Under the pieces are notes generated by a model. It did not search any database. It had not been told where the DNA came from and worked only from the letters and a program-made list of their open reading frames with translations. This document shows positions 25,687 to 34,647 of a stretch of 64,000 nt of DNA, piece by piece. The position numbers were made by a program, and so were the translations under genes. The stretch is from positions 1,178,001 through 1,242,000 of the forward strand of contig NZ_CP023276.1 of NCBI RefSeq assembly GCF_003065365.1. Direction: 5' to 3'. This stretch comes from Polynucleobacter difficilis. GTDB lineage: Bacteria; Pseudomonadota; Gammaproteobacteria; Burkholderiales; Burkholderiaceae. Each line of letters starts with the position of its first letter. The stretch's first letter is position 1.

Positions 25687-28685
25687 ATGCCGCGCGACTC
25701 ACAATAGCGACACACGCTATCGGGTGCAAATGCATTGAGGGTTTTGCGCGCCCACAAGAGCTCGACATCCTCGGTGATTTGCGCCATGGATTGGATTGCC
25801 GTATCGGCGAGGTCGGCAACCGCAACCGAACGCTCTGCGCTGCCATGGCCATTTTTTAATTCGGTTTTTAGCGCGACCCACTCTGCATCCGTCACGACTC
25901 GACCTTGCATCGGTACATTCGATTCGGCATCCGTTACCGCGCGCGCGTAGATTAATAACTGTGGATCATCTAAGACGCTCTCGGCACGATCGCGTACTTT
26001 TTTTACTGTCTGGTGCTTATAGTCGAGCACTGCTGCGCTTGCCGAATCAATATGAGTATCGATGCGATCCACATACCCTTCGATCCGCATCATCCGCAGG
26101 TCTCCGTCCTCAGTTGTGAACGGCAAATCAAAACCGACATGGATTTCACCATCGAGGTAATGCCAGCCTTCGGCCTCGCGCTGCAGCTGCCACTCAATAA
26201 AGCTCGGAATTTGTTTCTGCCAATCGCGCAGTACGCCGAGCACGCGCTCGTCACCTTCAATAAACCGAGCAAAGATCCGTTCAGACGTCTGGTTTAAATG
26301 CTGCGTCATCCACGTACGTCGATTGTCACTGCCGTAGGCAATCGCAGCCAAATCAGTTTGCTCGTGGGTTTTGAGTGCGCGGAAAAATTGATGTAATACC
26401 GCATGAATGGTTTGCCCAGCCAAAGAGGCATCGATGCCCTCATCAAAGCCATGCTGCTTACGTAAGCCCAGCAAGCTGCGAACATAGTAGCGATAAGGAC
26501 AGTCCCGTAAGGTGCGATACGCACTTGGGCTCATCGATAAAGGCAAAGGCAATGCTGCATTGGGCGTCGCGCTGGCGCTGTCCATGCGCACGCTGGCGCC
26601 GACGCGTTTTACACCGCCAGAGCAGGTCGTTTGGGTTTCCAACTTCCATTCTGGTAAGGCCATTTGCAAGCGCTGAATCCATGCTGCGGCCCGAATGGGC
26701 TCACCATTGCTGCTTTTACTTTGCCAGAGCAAGTCCACTGCAGGGCAACTAACTAATAATTGCGAGAGGTCACGTGCTTGTTGTTTGAATTCGTTTTCAA
26801 TGGTCGATCCGTGTAGCAATCGATTAAGCGCTTCTGAAAAAAACAAAGGCGGCTCCGAAAAAGCGGGTAACTGATTTTCATCACAGCCGACCATAACCAC
26901 GGCATCGAATTCCCGTAAGCGAGTCGAGCTTAAGGGCAAGATACTGAGATTGGCCTCTGCCTGCTTACTGCCCTCTTGATATGAAGCCTCCTCAATGGCG
27001 GAGCTTAAGAGGTTGATCCACTCACTTAGTCGCAACTGAATTGACTTGATGCTATTGGGCTGCATGGGCATCTCTAAGGTCAGGAGTACATCGAGCAATT
27101 GCTTGCCAGCAGAATCGTCGGCTAAGGTGGTTGCCATACCGAATGCGGTGATGTCGGCCTGCAACTGCTGGTATGCCTGACTGACATCCACGTTTTTACT
27201 GCGCCACTGTACGGTTCGGCCGCGCACGAACTGCAATAATTCCAATAGCAATGGATTGGCTGGCGCTTGACGAAACACAGTACCGTAGCGCACCCCTTCC
27301 ATGGCAATGTAAAAGGATTCCCATCCGGAATGAGCTTGACTGGCGATCAGTCGATCTTCCAGTTCAGCAATCAAGCCGTTGCAGTCTTGGGGGTCCTTTC
27401 CTAAGATGGCTGGGATATCAACAAACGGGTTTTGTAAAAACTCCAATAGGTCGGCGGCGCTAGGACCTTCTTTAGGGGCTCGAATGAGGGAGAGCCAACT
27501 ATGCACTGCTGCTGCAGCGCGTGTCGTTGATAACTTCCAGCCGGTTTCATCCTGAATCGCGAGCGCTGGACCAAAGCGTGCCAACAGCGCGCGCGTCCGT
27601 CGCGCAGCCAAACGGTCTTGCGCAACCAGCGCGATGTTTTTCTTACCAGCGATGATGTGCTCTTCAACGCTTTTGGCCGCCATCCATGCTAACTCTTCAA
27701 ATCGATTAGCCGAAAGCAAACGCCACTGACCTCGATACGCAGCTTTAGCATTGTGGATCGCGTCTTGCTTTGCTTGGCTTGCTTGGCTTGCTTGGCTTGC
27801 TTCAGCCTCTCCTGCTGATAAAGCTTCGGGCCACAAACCCACATCGCTCCAATTGAGACTGATATCAATTACTGGAGCATGGACTGCGTACGCATCCATA
27901 AAGCGCTGCATCACAGCGCGATCACTTGCCAGTCCATCGGCGGTTTGAACCCAAACAAAAGGCCTTGCATGCTGCACTTTTTTAGCAGCCTCTTGGTGTG
28001 CCGCGAGCGCAAGGTGCTTGCGCACGATCGGATTACCCGCATCACTGAGGTAACGCCAAAAGAGCAGCAATACTTCCGCCTCTCGATCAACGACTTTGCG
28101 GGCTAGTGCTGGATACGCCTCTTCAATAGCCTCTTCCAGCAACTTCGCTAGTAGGCCTTGCCATGCATCACTGGATGCAGCGCCCTGCTGAGGCACCATT
28201 AGTAATGCAGACTGAGATAAAACGGCACTCGATAAGGTATCGCACGCAGCAATAATCGCTTGAGCCAAACCCCAGGCGCCAGCCTCACTCTCTGCCTTAA
28301 ACCAGGCGCGCAATTTGGGGTGGGCTTGCAGTGCGGCATACACCGCCAACCATCGCTCCAAAGGGGTTTGCGTCTTGGGAAAAGTCCAGCTTTGCGGAGC
28401 CGATCCCAACCAATCACTCAAGCTCATCACCTCCGGCAAAAAGGCAATCTGGGGTGCGATGCCTGCGGGGCGATGGCGCTCCAAGCTACTACGCAAGGCC
28501 ATTAATGGTCCAGCTGTACTGAGTACCACCAGTGGCCGCTGACCGGTTTGCTTTGCCACATTCCATATGCCGCCAGAGAGGGTTTCTAAAGCGTTCCGGT
28601 CGGGAGGAACAGACCACTCCAGCGACTGCCCATACCCTGGCGCGTCACGCAAAGGGATAGTCGGAAAGGCGGCGGGGGTTTTCAT
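25665..28685 (-). CDS. addB: AddB, nuclease subunit of AddAB with iron-sulfur cysteines
   Basis: A 1006-aa partner of AddA, first gene of the pair. The helicase-like N-terminal half has lost helicase motifs, as in proteobacterial AddB. The C-terminal nuclease shows YVDRIDTHID and VLDYKHQTVKK (PD-D/ExK core). Cysteines for a 4Fe-4S cluster are in RDCPYRYYV and in CRYCESRGIC near the end. A 9-base tandem repeat around 27771-27797 encodes the AlaSerGln run at about residue 300. It cuts the second strand during break repair. Confidence 0.9.
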   Translation of the reverse strand: MKTPAAFPTIPLRDAPGYGQSLEWSVPPDRNALETLSGGIWNVAKQTGQRPLVVLSTAGPLMALRSSLERHRPAGIAPQIAFLPEVMSLSDWLGSAPQSWTFPKTQTPLERWLAVYAALQAHPKLRAWFKAESEAGAWGLAQAIIAACDTLSSAVLSQSALLMVPQQGAASSDAWQGLLAKLLEEAIEEAYPALARKVVDREAEVLLLFWRYLSDAGNPIVRKHLALAAHQEAAKKVQHARPFVWVQTADGLASDRAVMQRFMDAYAVHAPVIDISLNWSDVGLWPEALSAGEAEASQASQASQAKQDAIHNAKAAYRGQWRLLSANRFEELAWMAAKSVEEHIIAGKKNIALVAQDRLAARRTRALLARFGPALAIQDETGWKLSTTRAAAAVHSWLSLIRAPKEGPSAADLLEFLQNPFVDIPAILGKDPQDCNGLIAELEDRLIASQAHSGWESFYIAMEGVRYGTVFRQAPANPLLLELLQFVRGRTVQWRSKNVDVSQAYQQLQADITAFGMATTLADDSAGKQLLDVLLTLEMPMQPNSIKSIQLRLSEWINLLSSAIEEASYQEGSKQAEANLSILPLSSTRLREFDAVVMVGCDENQLPAFSEPPLFFSEALNRLLHGSTIENEFKQQARDLSQLLVSCPAVDLLWQSKSSNGEPIRAAAWIQRLQMALPEWKLETQTTCSGGVKRVGASVRMDSASATPNAALPLPLSMSPSAYRTLRDCPYRYYVRSLLGLRKQHGFDEGIDASLAGQTIHAVLHQFFRALKTHEQTDLAAIAYGSDNRRTWMTQHLNQTSERIFARFIEGDERVLGVLRDWQKQIPSFIEWQLQREAEGWHYLDGEIHVGFDLPFTTEDGDLRMMRIEGYVDRIDTHIDSASAAVLDYKHQTVKKVRDRAESVLDDPQLLIYARAVTDAESNVPMQGRVVTDAEWVALKTELKNGHGSAERSVAVADLADTAIQSMAQITEDVELLWARKTLNAFAPDSVCRYCESRGICRKGMW
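27771..27797. repeat. Three tandem 9-base units inside addB
   Basis: TGCTTGGCT repeats at 27771-27779, 27780-27788 and 27789-27797, with decaying copies either side. On the coding strand the units are three codons (Ala-Ser-Gln), so copy-number change would keep the frame. It falls in a linker of AddB and is probably a neutral slippage site. Confidence 0.9.
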
Positions 28686-28782
28686 GGGTAATCGGATTTA
28701 TGCGGTAATCTGTTGTTTTAGGCAGAAAAGCTGGCTTATTGCTAATATAAGCTTCGACATACTAATAAATAAGGAATTTTTC

Positions 28783-29109
28783 ATGGGTGCCGGCATTAAA
28801 TACGTGAGTGACGCTTCATTCGAGCAAGATGTTCTCAAATCCGATAAGCCTGTTTTGCTTGATTTTTGGGCAGAGTGGTGCGGTCCTTGCAAAATGATTG
28901 GTCCTATTTTGGAAGAGCTGTCGACCGAGTACGGCGACAAAATCCAAATCGCCAAAATGAATGTGGATGAGAACCAAGGCGTTCCAGCGCAGTTTAATAT
29001 TCGCGGCATTCCAACCTTGATCCTATTTAAAGGGGGTGCAGTAGCAGCCCAAAAAGTAGGCGCCCTGTCTAAATCCCAGTTGGCCGCCTTCATCGACGGC
29101 AATATTTAA
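28783..29109 (+). CDS. trxA: Thioredoxin 1
   Basis: A 108-aa thioredoxin with the active site EWCGPCKMIG (Cys 33 and 36), the buried Asp in LLDFWAEW and the cis-Pro block IRGIPTLILFKGG. It reduces disulfides in the cytoplasm with NADPH through thioredoxin reductase. ATG at 28783 with AAGGAA upstream is the correct start; the frame is open further upstream but not conserved. Followed by a strong hairpin and then rho, the arrangement common in proteobacteria. Confidence 0.96.
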   Translation: MGAGIKYVSDASFEQDVLKSDKPVLLDFWAEWCGPCKMIGPILEELSTEYGDKIQIAKMNVDENQGVPAQFNIRGIPTLILFKGGAVAAQKVGALSKSQLAAFIDGNI

Positions 29110-29117
29110 GTATCCCG

Positions 29118-29150
29118 CAAGACAGGCTCACTATTCGAGCCTGTCTTGGT
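29118..29150 (+). terminator. Hairpin after trxA
   Basis: A perfect 12-base stem, CAAGACAGGCTC (29118-29129) with GAGCCTGTCTTG (29137-29148), and a 7-base loop, follows the trxA stop by 8 bases. The U-tract is poor (GGTTTC), so termination may be partial and the hairpin may also stabilise the mRNA. Confidence 0.75.
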
Positions 29151-29438
29151 TTCAGACCCTTTTGGGTAAATCTCGCTTAATTGACCCCCAGTCTTGCCAA
29201 ATGCCTTTTTTGGTGTAATATCCTTTAAACGCACTATTCAGTGCTTCCCCATTTCTGGTTCTACATCCCCCTCATCTTTGTTTCTTGATTTTTTCCCCTG
29301 ATTGATTCCAAGCTCATTTTTTGTCGCGCCCATTTGATTTTGACTTCCTACTAACGTAACGTAAACCATCCCTTTTGGCTCGCCGCCTTTCTGGTAGCAA
29401 CCAGCCCCCCCACTTTTCTACTGATACGACTAAACACA
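29151..29438 (+). other. Long untranslated region upstream of rho
   Basis: About 290 bases without a gene on either strand. The stretch is pyrimidine-rich, with repeated T-runs (e.g. around 29205-29215 and 29288-29300) and C-rich segments, and low in strong hairpins. C-rich, weakly folded RNA suits Rho binding, so the leader could allow autogenous control as known for rho in other bacteria. I see no riboswitch, small ORF or clear promoter that I can place with confidence. Confidence 0.45.
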
Positions 29439-30701
29439 ATGCAATTAACTGAATTAAAAGTACTCCACGTTTCCGCCCTCCTCGAGATGGCAGCTAGCCT
29501 CGAGATTGAAAATACCCAGCGGATGCGCAAACAAGAGTTGATGTTTGCGATTCTGAAAAAGCGGGCTAAGTCGGGTGAATCCGTATTCGGTGATGGCGTA
29601 CTCGAAGTATTGCCAGACGGCTTTGGCTTTTTACGTTCCCCAGAAGCCTCGTACATGGCTTCACCTGATGACATTTACATTTCGCCCGCCCAAATTCGTC
29701 GCTTTAATCTGCATACGGGCGATAGCGTTGAAGGTGAAGTTCGCACACCAAAGGATGGTGAGCGTTACTTTGCACTGGTCAAGGTCGATAAGATCAATGG
29801 CTTAGCGCCAGAGGCCCTGAAGAACCGCATCATGTTCGAGAACTTGACGCCCCTTCACCCCAATCGCACCATTCATTTAGAGCGCGACATTAAAGCCGAA
29901 GAGAATTTAACGGGTCGCATCATCGATATGATCTCGCCAATTGGCTTCGGTCAGCGCGGCTTAATCGTATCTTCACCCAAGTCAGGTAAGACGGTGATGA
30001 TGCAGCACATTGCCCACGCCATCTCAAGCAATTTTCCGGACGCCATTCTGATTGTGCTGCTCGTTGATGAGCGCCCTGAAGAGGTTACTGAAATGCAGCG
30101 CTCCGTTCGCGGTGAAGTCGTTGCCTCTACCTTTGATGAGCCTGCAGTGCGCCACGTTCAAGTAGCCGAGATGGTGATTGAAAAAGCCAAGCGCTTGGTG
30201 GAAATGAAAAAAGACGTGATTATTTTGCTCGACTCGATTACCCGCCTCGCTCGCGCGTACAACACCGTCGTGCCATCGTCTGGCAAAGTATTGTCGGGCG
30301 GTGTTGATGCCAATGCCTTGCAGCGTCCAAAACGCTTCTTCGGCGCAGCCCGTAATATTGAAGAAGGTGGCTCCTTAACGATTTTGGCCACCGCCTTGAT
30401 TGAAACCGGCAGCCGCATGGATGACCTGATTTATGAAGAATTTAAGGGCACCGGCAATATGGAAGTCCACCTCGAGCGTCGCTTAGCTGAGCGCCGGGTC
30501 TATCCTGCAATTAACCTCAATAAATCCGGCACCCGCCGCGAGGAATTGCTGGTCAAGCCAGAAAATCTCCAAAAAATCTGGGTTTTACGTAAGTTATTGG
30601 CCGATATGGACGATATTGAGGCAATGAACTTCATCGTCGATAAGCTCAAGTCGACTAAGAACAATGGCGAATTCTTCGATCTAATGCGCCGTGGAGGCTA
30701 A
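29439..30701 (+). CDS. rho: Transcription termination factor Rho
   Basis: A 420-aa hexameric RNA helicase, the normal length. The N-terminal Rho_N and cold-shock domains are visible (MQLTELKVLHVSALLEMA, VLEVLPDGFGFLRSPEASY), and the ATPase has IVSSPKSGKTVMMQ (Walker A) and VIILLDSITRLARAYN (Walker B). It ends Rho-dependent transcripts in the cytoplasm. An intrinsic terminator follows directly. No odd insertions. Confidence 0.97.
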   Translation: MQLTELKVLHVSALLEMAASLEIENTQRMRKQELMFAILKKRAKSGESVFGDGVLEVLPDGFGFLRSPEASYMASPDDIYISPAQIRRFNLHTGDSVEGEVRTPKDGERYFALVKVDKINGLAPEALKNRIMFENLTPLHPNRTIHLERDIKAEENLTGRIIDMISPIGFGQRGLIVSSPKSGKTVMMQHIAHAISSNFPDAILIVLLVDERPEEVTEMQRSVRGEVVASTFDEPAVRHVQVAEMVIEKAKRLVEMKKDVIILLDSITRLARAYNTVVPSSGKVLSGGVDANALQRPKRFFGAARNIEEGGSLTILATALIETGSRMDDLIYEEFKGTGNMEVHLERRLAERRVYPAINLNKSGTRREELLVKPENLQKIWVLRKLLADMDDIEAMNFIVDKLKSTKNNGEFFDLMRRGG

Positions 30702-30708
30702 GAAGCCT

Positions 30709-30740
30709 AGGCTAGATAGATGGCAAATCTAGCCTTTCTT
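30709..30740 (+). terminator. Intrinsic terminator of rho
   Basis: Stem AGGCTAGAT (30709-30717) with ATCTAGCCT (30727-30735), 9-base loop, followed by TTCTT. It lies 8 bases after the rho stop codon. Confidence 0.8.
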
Positions 30741-30769
30741 ATTGATTTCATGGCATAATTTCGTTTTTG

Positions 30770-30794
30770 CGACACCCTTAGGTGTGGCTTTTTT
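30770..30794 (+). promoter_or_regulatory. Small terminator-like hairpin in the rpmE2 leader
   Basis: ACACC (30772-30776), loop CTTA, GGTGT (30781-30785), then GGC and six T. It stands about 87 bases before the rpmE2 start and after the rho terminator, with CATAAT at 30754-30759 as a possible -10 box just upstream. The hairpin would then be at the 5' end of the transcript. It may be an attenuator or a second terminator for rho; the stem is short. Confidence 0.4.
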
Positions 30795-30880
30795 GATTCA
30801 CCGTTGCATTTACTTTTACCTGGGCAAGTATTTCACTTCTCTCACTGGAACTGAAACGGCTACCTGCAATAAGGACACTT

Positions 30881-31243
30881 ATGAAACCTGGCATTCACCC
30901 TGATTACCGCGAAGTTGTTTTTGTCGATGTTTCCAACAACTTCAGCTTTAAGACCCGCTCGACCATCACCACCAAAGAAACCGTGAAATGGGAAGACGGC
31001 AAAGAATATCCGCTCTCCAAAATTGAGACCTCTTCAGAGTCCCATCCGTTCTACACCGGCACCCAGAAGATTATGGATACTGCTGGTCGGGTTGAGAAAT
31101 TCCGTCAGAAGTTTGGTAGCAAAGCCGTTGCTAAGGCAACTGGCGATGGCGCTGCTAAAACCGCTGAGAAAAAAGCAGCTGCTGCTGAAACCAAAGCCGC
31201 TGAAAAACCAGCAGCCAAAAAAGCAGCTGTCAAGAAGGCGTAA
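30881..31243 (+). CDS. rpmE2: 50S ribosomal protein L31 type B with Lys/Ala-rich tail
   Basis: A 120-aa L31. The core (about residues 1-82: MKPGIHPDYREVVFVDVSNN, SSESHPFYTGTQKIMDTAGR) is type B, lacking the zinc-binding CxxC, so it suits zinc-poor conditions. About 38 residues after it are an extension of Ala, Lys and Glu ending in KKAAVKKA, like a histone H1 tail. Most type B L31 proteins are 80-90 aa. A strong terminator follows. Confidence 0.95.
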   Translation: MKPGIHPDYREVVFVDVSNNFSFKTRSTITTKETVKWEDGKEYPLSKIETSSESHPFYTGTQKIMDTAGRVEKFRQKFGSKAVAKATGDGAAKTAEKKAAAAETKAAEKPAAKKAAVKKA

Positions 31244-31283
31244 TGATTACGTGGGAGTAAGCTGCGCTTCTCCCGCAATACTC

Positions 31284-31310
31284 AAAAGGCAGCCTGTGCT
31301 GCCTTTTTTC
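31284..31310 (+). terminator. Intrinsic terminator of rpmE2
   Basis: AAAAGGCAGC (31284-31293), loop CTGT, GCTGCCTTTT (31298-31307) and further T residues: a textbook stem and U-tract 40 bases after the stop. Confidence 0.9.
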
Positions 31311-31359
31311 TTAGCTGAAATTAATATCGCCTTAATGCAACTTCACTCACACCATTCGC

Positions 31360-33078
31360 ATGGTTAAACTCACCGCCGCCGCTACTACATCGATTCCGCG
31401 CACGGTTATCTTTGCGCTAACCCTAATCTATGGCTTGGCTGGCTTATTCCAACGCGATCCTTGGAAGACTGAGGATGCCATTGGCTTTGGTGGCATGTTC
31501 ACGGCATACCAAGGCAGCCTGCAGGATTGGCTCGTCCCCCACTTAGCTGGCCGGGAAGCAGCCCTGGGCGCACCACTGCCCTACTGGCTCGGCGGCTTTC
31601 TCATGGAATGCTTTGGGCCTCTAATTGGTTTAGCAAACGCTAGCCGTCTTTATTCAGCCCTGTGTTTTTTTGCAGCTGCTATTGCTATTTGGTACGCGAC
31701 CTATCTATTAGGACGCCGGCGTGAAGTGCAACCGATGGCGCTAGCGGTAGGTGGTCAACCGCAGTCCAAAGCCTATGGCATGACTTTGGCAGATGGCGCT
31801 CTGCTTATATTCTTAGCCTGCGTTGGCTTGGCGCAGCGCGCTCATGAAACCACGCCCATGATGGCCCAATTGATGGGCATCAGCTTGGTTCTTTATGGCA
31901 CGGTGCGCGGGCTTGATAAGCCATGGCAAGGTGGTGCATGGACGGGTCTAGGCATCATGGTCTTGGCACTCTCCAGTAATTTATACCTCACCATCCTCGT
32001 TGCATTGGCAACCGTCAGTGCCGTATTTATCAGCAATGCACGATTACGCTTTCGCTGGTCACTCACTTCGGTCGTATTGGGTTTGATCGGCTTTGCGCTT
32101 TGGCCCTTGCTCTGGTCCCTATTTGATTTAAATGAATCCCAGCGGGCTAATGCATTGGATGCCTGGCTCAATGTGCCACCGATGCAGAGTAGTCCTTCCG
32201 CTGAATCCATGGGTTTCTTAGGTGTGAACTTCTGGCTCTACGCCTGGCCAGTATGGCCGCTCGCCATCGTGGCAATGGTGCATTGGGCTCGTGAAAAAAG
32301 TGCGGGGTCTTGGCGAGCGCCGCATTTATGCATTCCGCTGGGCCTTATATTGAGTGGAATCATCTACGTACTGCTCCGAGTTGATGCTAACGAACATGAT
32401 TTGATTGTGTTGATTCCGCCCATGGCCATTCTGGCTATTTTTAGCTTGCCGATTCTGAAGCGCAATCTCATTAGCTTTATTGATTGGCTGGCGATGCTCA
32501 GCTTCACCCTGATTGGTTTAGCCATTTGGGTGATTTGGCTCGCAAAAGTAACGGGCTTTCCGGCCAGCACTGCAGCCAATGTGGCGCGATTTATTCCGGG
32601 CTATCAAGCCCAATTTAGTCTTAGTGCCTTTGTGACTGCGATTGGCATTACCGGGCTATGGATTGCGGTGATTCGCTGGCGCACTTCGCGCGCACCCAAA
32701 GTGATCTGGCGCTGCTTAATTATTTCTGCCTCGGGTACCGTATTAATGTGGGTACTTCTAATGACCCTTTGGCTATCTACGATTAATTACGCCAAAACCT
32801 ACCGCTTTGTTGCGGAGCGCTTGGTGCAAGCAGTCCCCAAAGACGCTCGCTGCATTGATACCAGCAATATTGGCTCCTCGCAGCTAGCCTCTTTCAGTTA
32901 CTTCACCAAACTTCCCTTGCGGGATGATGCCAGCTGTCCCTATGTATTGACCCACAGTCAATTAGAAGCAAAGGCCTATGCTAGCCTCAATCAAAAAACC
33001 ATTACCTTGCTTTGGGAAGACCGGCGCGCAGCCGATCGTGCTGAGCGCTTGCGGCTTTACCGCGTTACTCCTGAGTAA
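31360..33078 (+). CDS. GT-C glycosyltransferase-like integral membrane protein (family 39/83 type)
   Basis: A 572-aa inner-membrane protein with about 12 helices. After the first helix comes RDPWKTEDAIGFGGMF, which resembles the acidic DPDE-type motif that binds the lipid-linked donor in PMT/ArnT proteins. A polar C-terminal periplasmic domain of about 90 aa (from the RFVAERLVQAVP region) follows the last helix. It probably moves a sugar from a polyprenyl carrier to a lipid or protein; acceptor is unknown. It stands between terminators and the MATE gene. Confidence 0.68.
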   Translation: MVKLTAAATTSIPRTVIFALTLIYGLAGLFQRDPWKTEDAIGFGGMFTAYQGSLQDWLVPHLAGREAALGAPLPYWLGGFLMECFGPLIGLANASRLYSALCFFAAAIAIWYATYLLGRRREVQPMALAVGGQPQSKAYGMTLADGALLIFLACVGLAQRAHETTPMMAQLMGISLVLYGTVRGLDKPWQGGAWTGLGIMVLALSSNLYLTILVALATVSAVFISNARLRFRWSLTSVVLGLIGFALWPLLWSLFDLNESQRANALDAWLNVPPMQSSPSAESMGFLGVNFWLYAWPVWPLAIVAMVHWAREKSAGSWRAPHLCIPLGLILSGIIYVLLRVDANEHDLIVLIPPMAILAIFSLPILKRNLISFIDWLAMLSFTLIGLAIWVIWLAKVTGFPASTAANVARFIPGYQAQFSLSAFVTAIGITGLWIAVIRWRTSRAPKVIWRCLIISASGTVLMWVLLMTLWLSTINYAKTYRFVAERLVQAVPKDARCIDTSNIGSSQLASFSYFTKLPLRDDASCPYVLTHSQLEAKAYASLNQKTITLLWEDRRAADRAERLRLYRVTPE

Positions 33079-33224
33079 CTCAATGCATCAAATGTGTCTG
33101 TTTAGATCCATCTGAACACGACCTAAACATCACTGCATATGCAGCTATCGGCGACGCAGTAAAATGGCTACTTGAAGAACACAAACATTACAGTCGGCCT
33201 CTTGTCGCTGATTAACTCTTTCCC

Positions 33225-34613
33225 ATGCTTCTAAGGCTCTCTCGCTTACGCGAAGATATTCCAGCATTGCTTAAGTTAGCAGGTCCATTGCTAGTGGGTC
33301 AGCTGGCTGTGATTGCCTTTGGAGTCCTCGACACCGCCATGACGGCGCGTTACTCTGCAGATGATTTGGCAGCATTAGCCATGGCTTCGGCGATATTTAT
33401 TAGCGTGTACGTGGGCCTTACCGGTGTTGTTTCGGCATTGGCTCCCATTGCGGGTCAACTGTTTGGCGCAAAACGATATGACGAGATCGGCGAGGAAGTT
33501 CGTCAAGCCATCTGGCTTGCAATTCTGCTGAGCCTATTCGGCGCACTGGTTCTTTGGAATGCCGATTTGATCTTAGACATTTCGCAAGTCAGTCCCGAGA
33601 TCCATGCAAAAGCCAGTTTATACATGCACATCTTAGTGCTGGGATTACCTGCCAGCATGGCCATGCGCGTACTCATTGCCCTGCACAATGCCGTATCTCG
33701 GCCAACCATCATTACGATCGTGCAACTGATCGGCTTGGCCGCAAAGTTCCCGCTCAACTATTTATTTATCTATGGCGCTTTTGGCATTGAAGGCATGGGA
33801 GGCCCCGGCTGCGCAGTAGCAACCGTCATCATCAATTGGCTTTGGCTACTCATCACCTTGTGGATTGTGATTGCTGGACGTTTTTATAAGCCCTTTGCTC
33901 TATTCACTCGGTTTAGCAAACCCGATCTTCACCGCATCGGGGTCATGCTTAGACTGGGCATGCCAATTGGTTTTAGTTACCTCATAGAAGTAACCTCATT
34001 TACGTTTATGTCGCTCTTTATTGCCCGCCTTGGCACGGAAGCCTTGGCCGGGCATCAAATTGTGGCCAATATTGGCACCGTAATCTACATGGTTCCTTTA
34101 TCCCTATCCATTGCAACCATGACCTTGGTATCGCAATCGATTGGCGCCAATCAACAATCGAAGGCCGAGCAGATTGGATGGTCCTCGGTCTTTTTTACGA
34201 CTACTGCTTGCGCCGTCATTGGTCTTACGGCCTGGTTTTTTAGAACAGAGTTGCTTAATTTATACGACCCCCCAGAGGAAGTAAAACAGTTTGCGGTTCC
34301 GCTCTTTTTGTTTATCGCCTTCTATCAAATATTTGATGCCCTGCAAGTCAGCGCTGCTTTTATTCTGCGCGCCTACCGCATTGCTTTTTGGCCAATGCTC
34401 ATTTATGCCCTCTCACTTTGGGGCGTCGGGCTAGGTGGCGGCTATCTATTAGGATTTAATATCACCGGCAATGTGCCATTAGCATTGCAAGGTGCAAGTG
34501 GCTTTTGGGCGGCCAATAGCCTGAGCTTAGGGGTTGCTGCTGTCTTCCTGCTATACCTCTTCAAGCGCACTGCAATCCGCTTTCAGAAAACGCATCCGCC
34601 GGTATTGGTTTAA
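33225..34613 (+). CDS. MATE-family multidrug exporter (NorM type)
   Basis: A 462-aa, 12-helix transporter in the inner membrane. The N-half has LAGPLLVGQLAVIAFGVLDTAMTARY and the C-half the matching RLGMPIGFSYLIEVTSFTFMSL, the internal duplication of MATE proteins. It exports organic cations against a sodium or proton gradient. It is the only gene between the GT-C gene and ppk2 and has a 146-base leader with a 12-base palindrome of no clear role. Confidence 0.9.
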   Translation: MLLRLSRLREDIPALLKLAGPLLVGQLAVIAFGVLDTAMTARYSADDLAALAMASAIFISVYVGLTGVVSALAPIAGQLFGAKRYDEIGEEVRQAIWLAILLSLFGALVLWNADLILDISQVSPEIHAKASLYMHILVLGLPASMAMRVLIALHNAVSRPTIITIVQLIGLAAKFPLNYLFIYGAFGIEGMGGPGCAVATVIINWLWLLITLWIVIAGRFYKPFALFTRFSKPDLHRIGVMLRLGMPIGFSYLIEVTSFTFMSLFIARLGTEALAGHQIVANIGTVIYMVPLSLSIATMTLVSQSIGANQQSKAEQIGWSSVFFTTTACAVIGLTAWFFRTELLNLYDPPEEVKQFAVPLFLFIAFYQIFDALQVSAAFILRAYRIAFWPMLIYALSLWGVGLGGGYLLGFNITGNVPLALQGASGFWAANSLSLGVAAVFLLYLFKRTAIRFQKTHPPVLV

Positions 34614-34647
34614 TCGGGATTCGCCAGGACTGAATATAAGCCCGTTT

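Noticed and set aside
27771..27806. CRISPR or minisatellite array
   Set aside because: Only three 9-base units with no spacers, inside a coding linker.
31360..33078. ArnT (aminoarabinose transferase)
   Set aside because: The GT-C architecture fits, but no arn genes are near and the acidic motif differs, so only a general call is given.
33133..33144. CTGCATATGCAG palindrome upstream of the MATE gene
   Set aside because: Only 12 bases and no second copy; palindromes of this length arise by chance in a window of this size.
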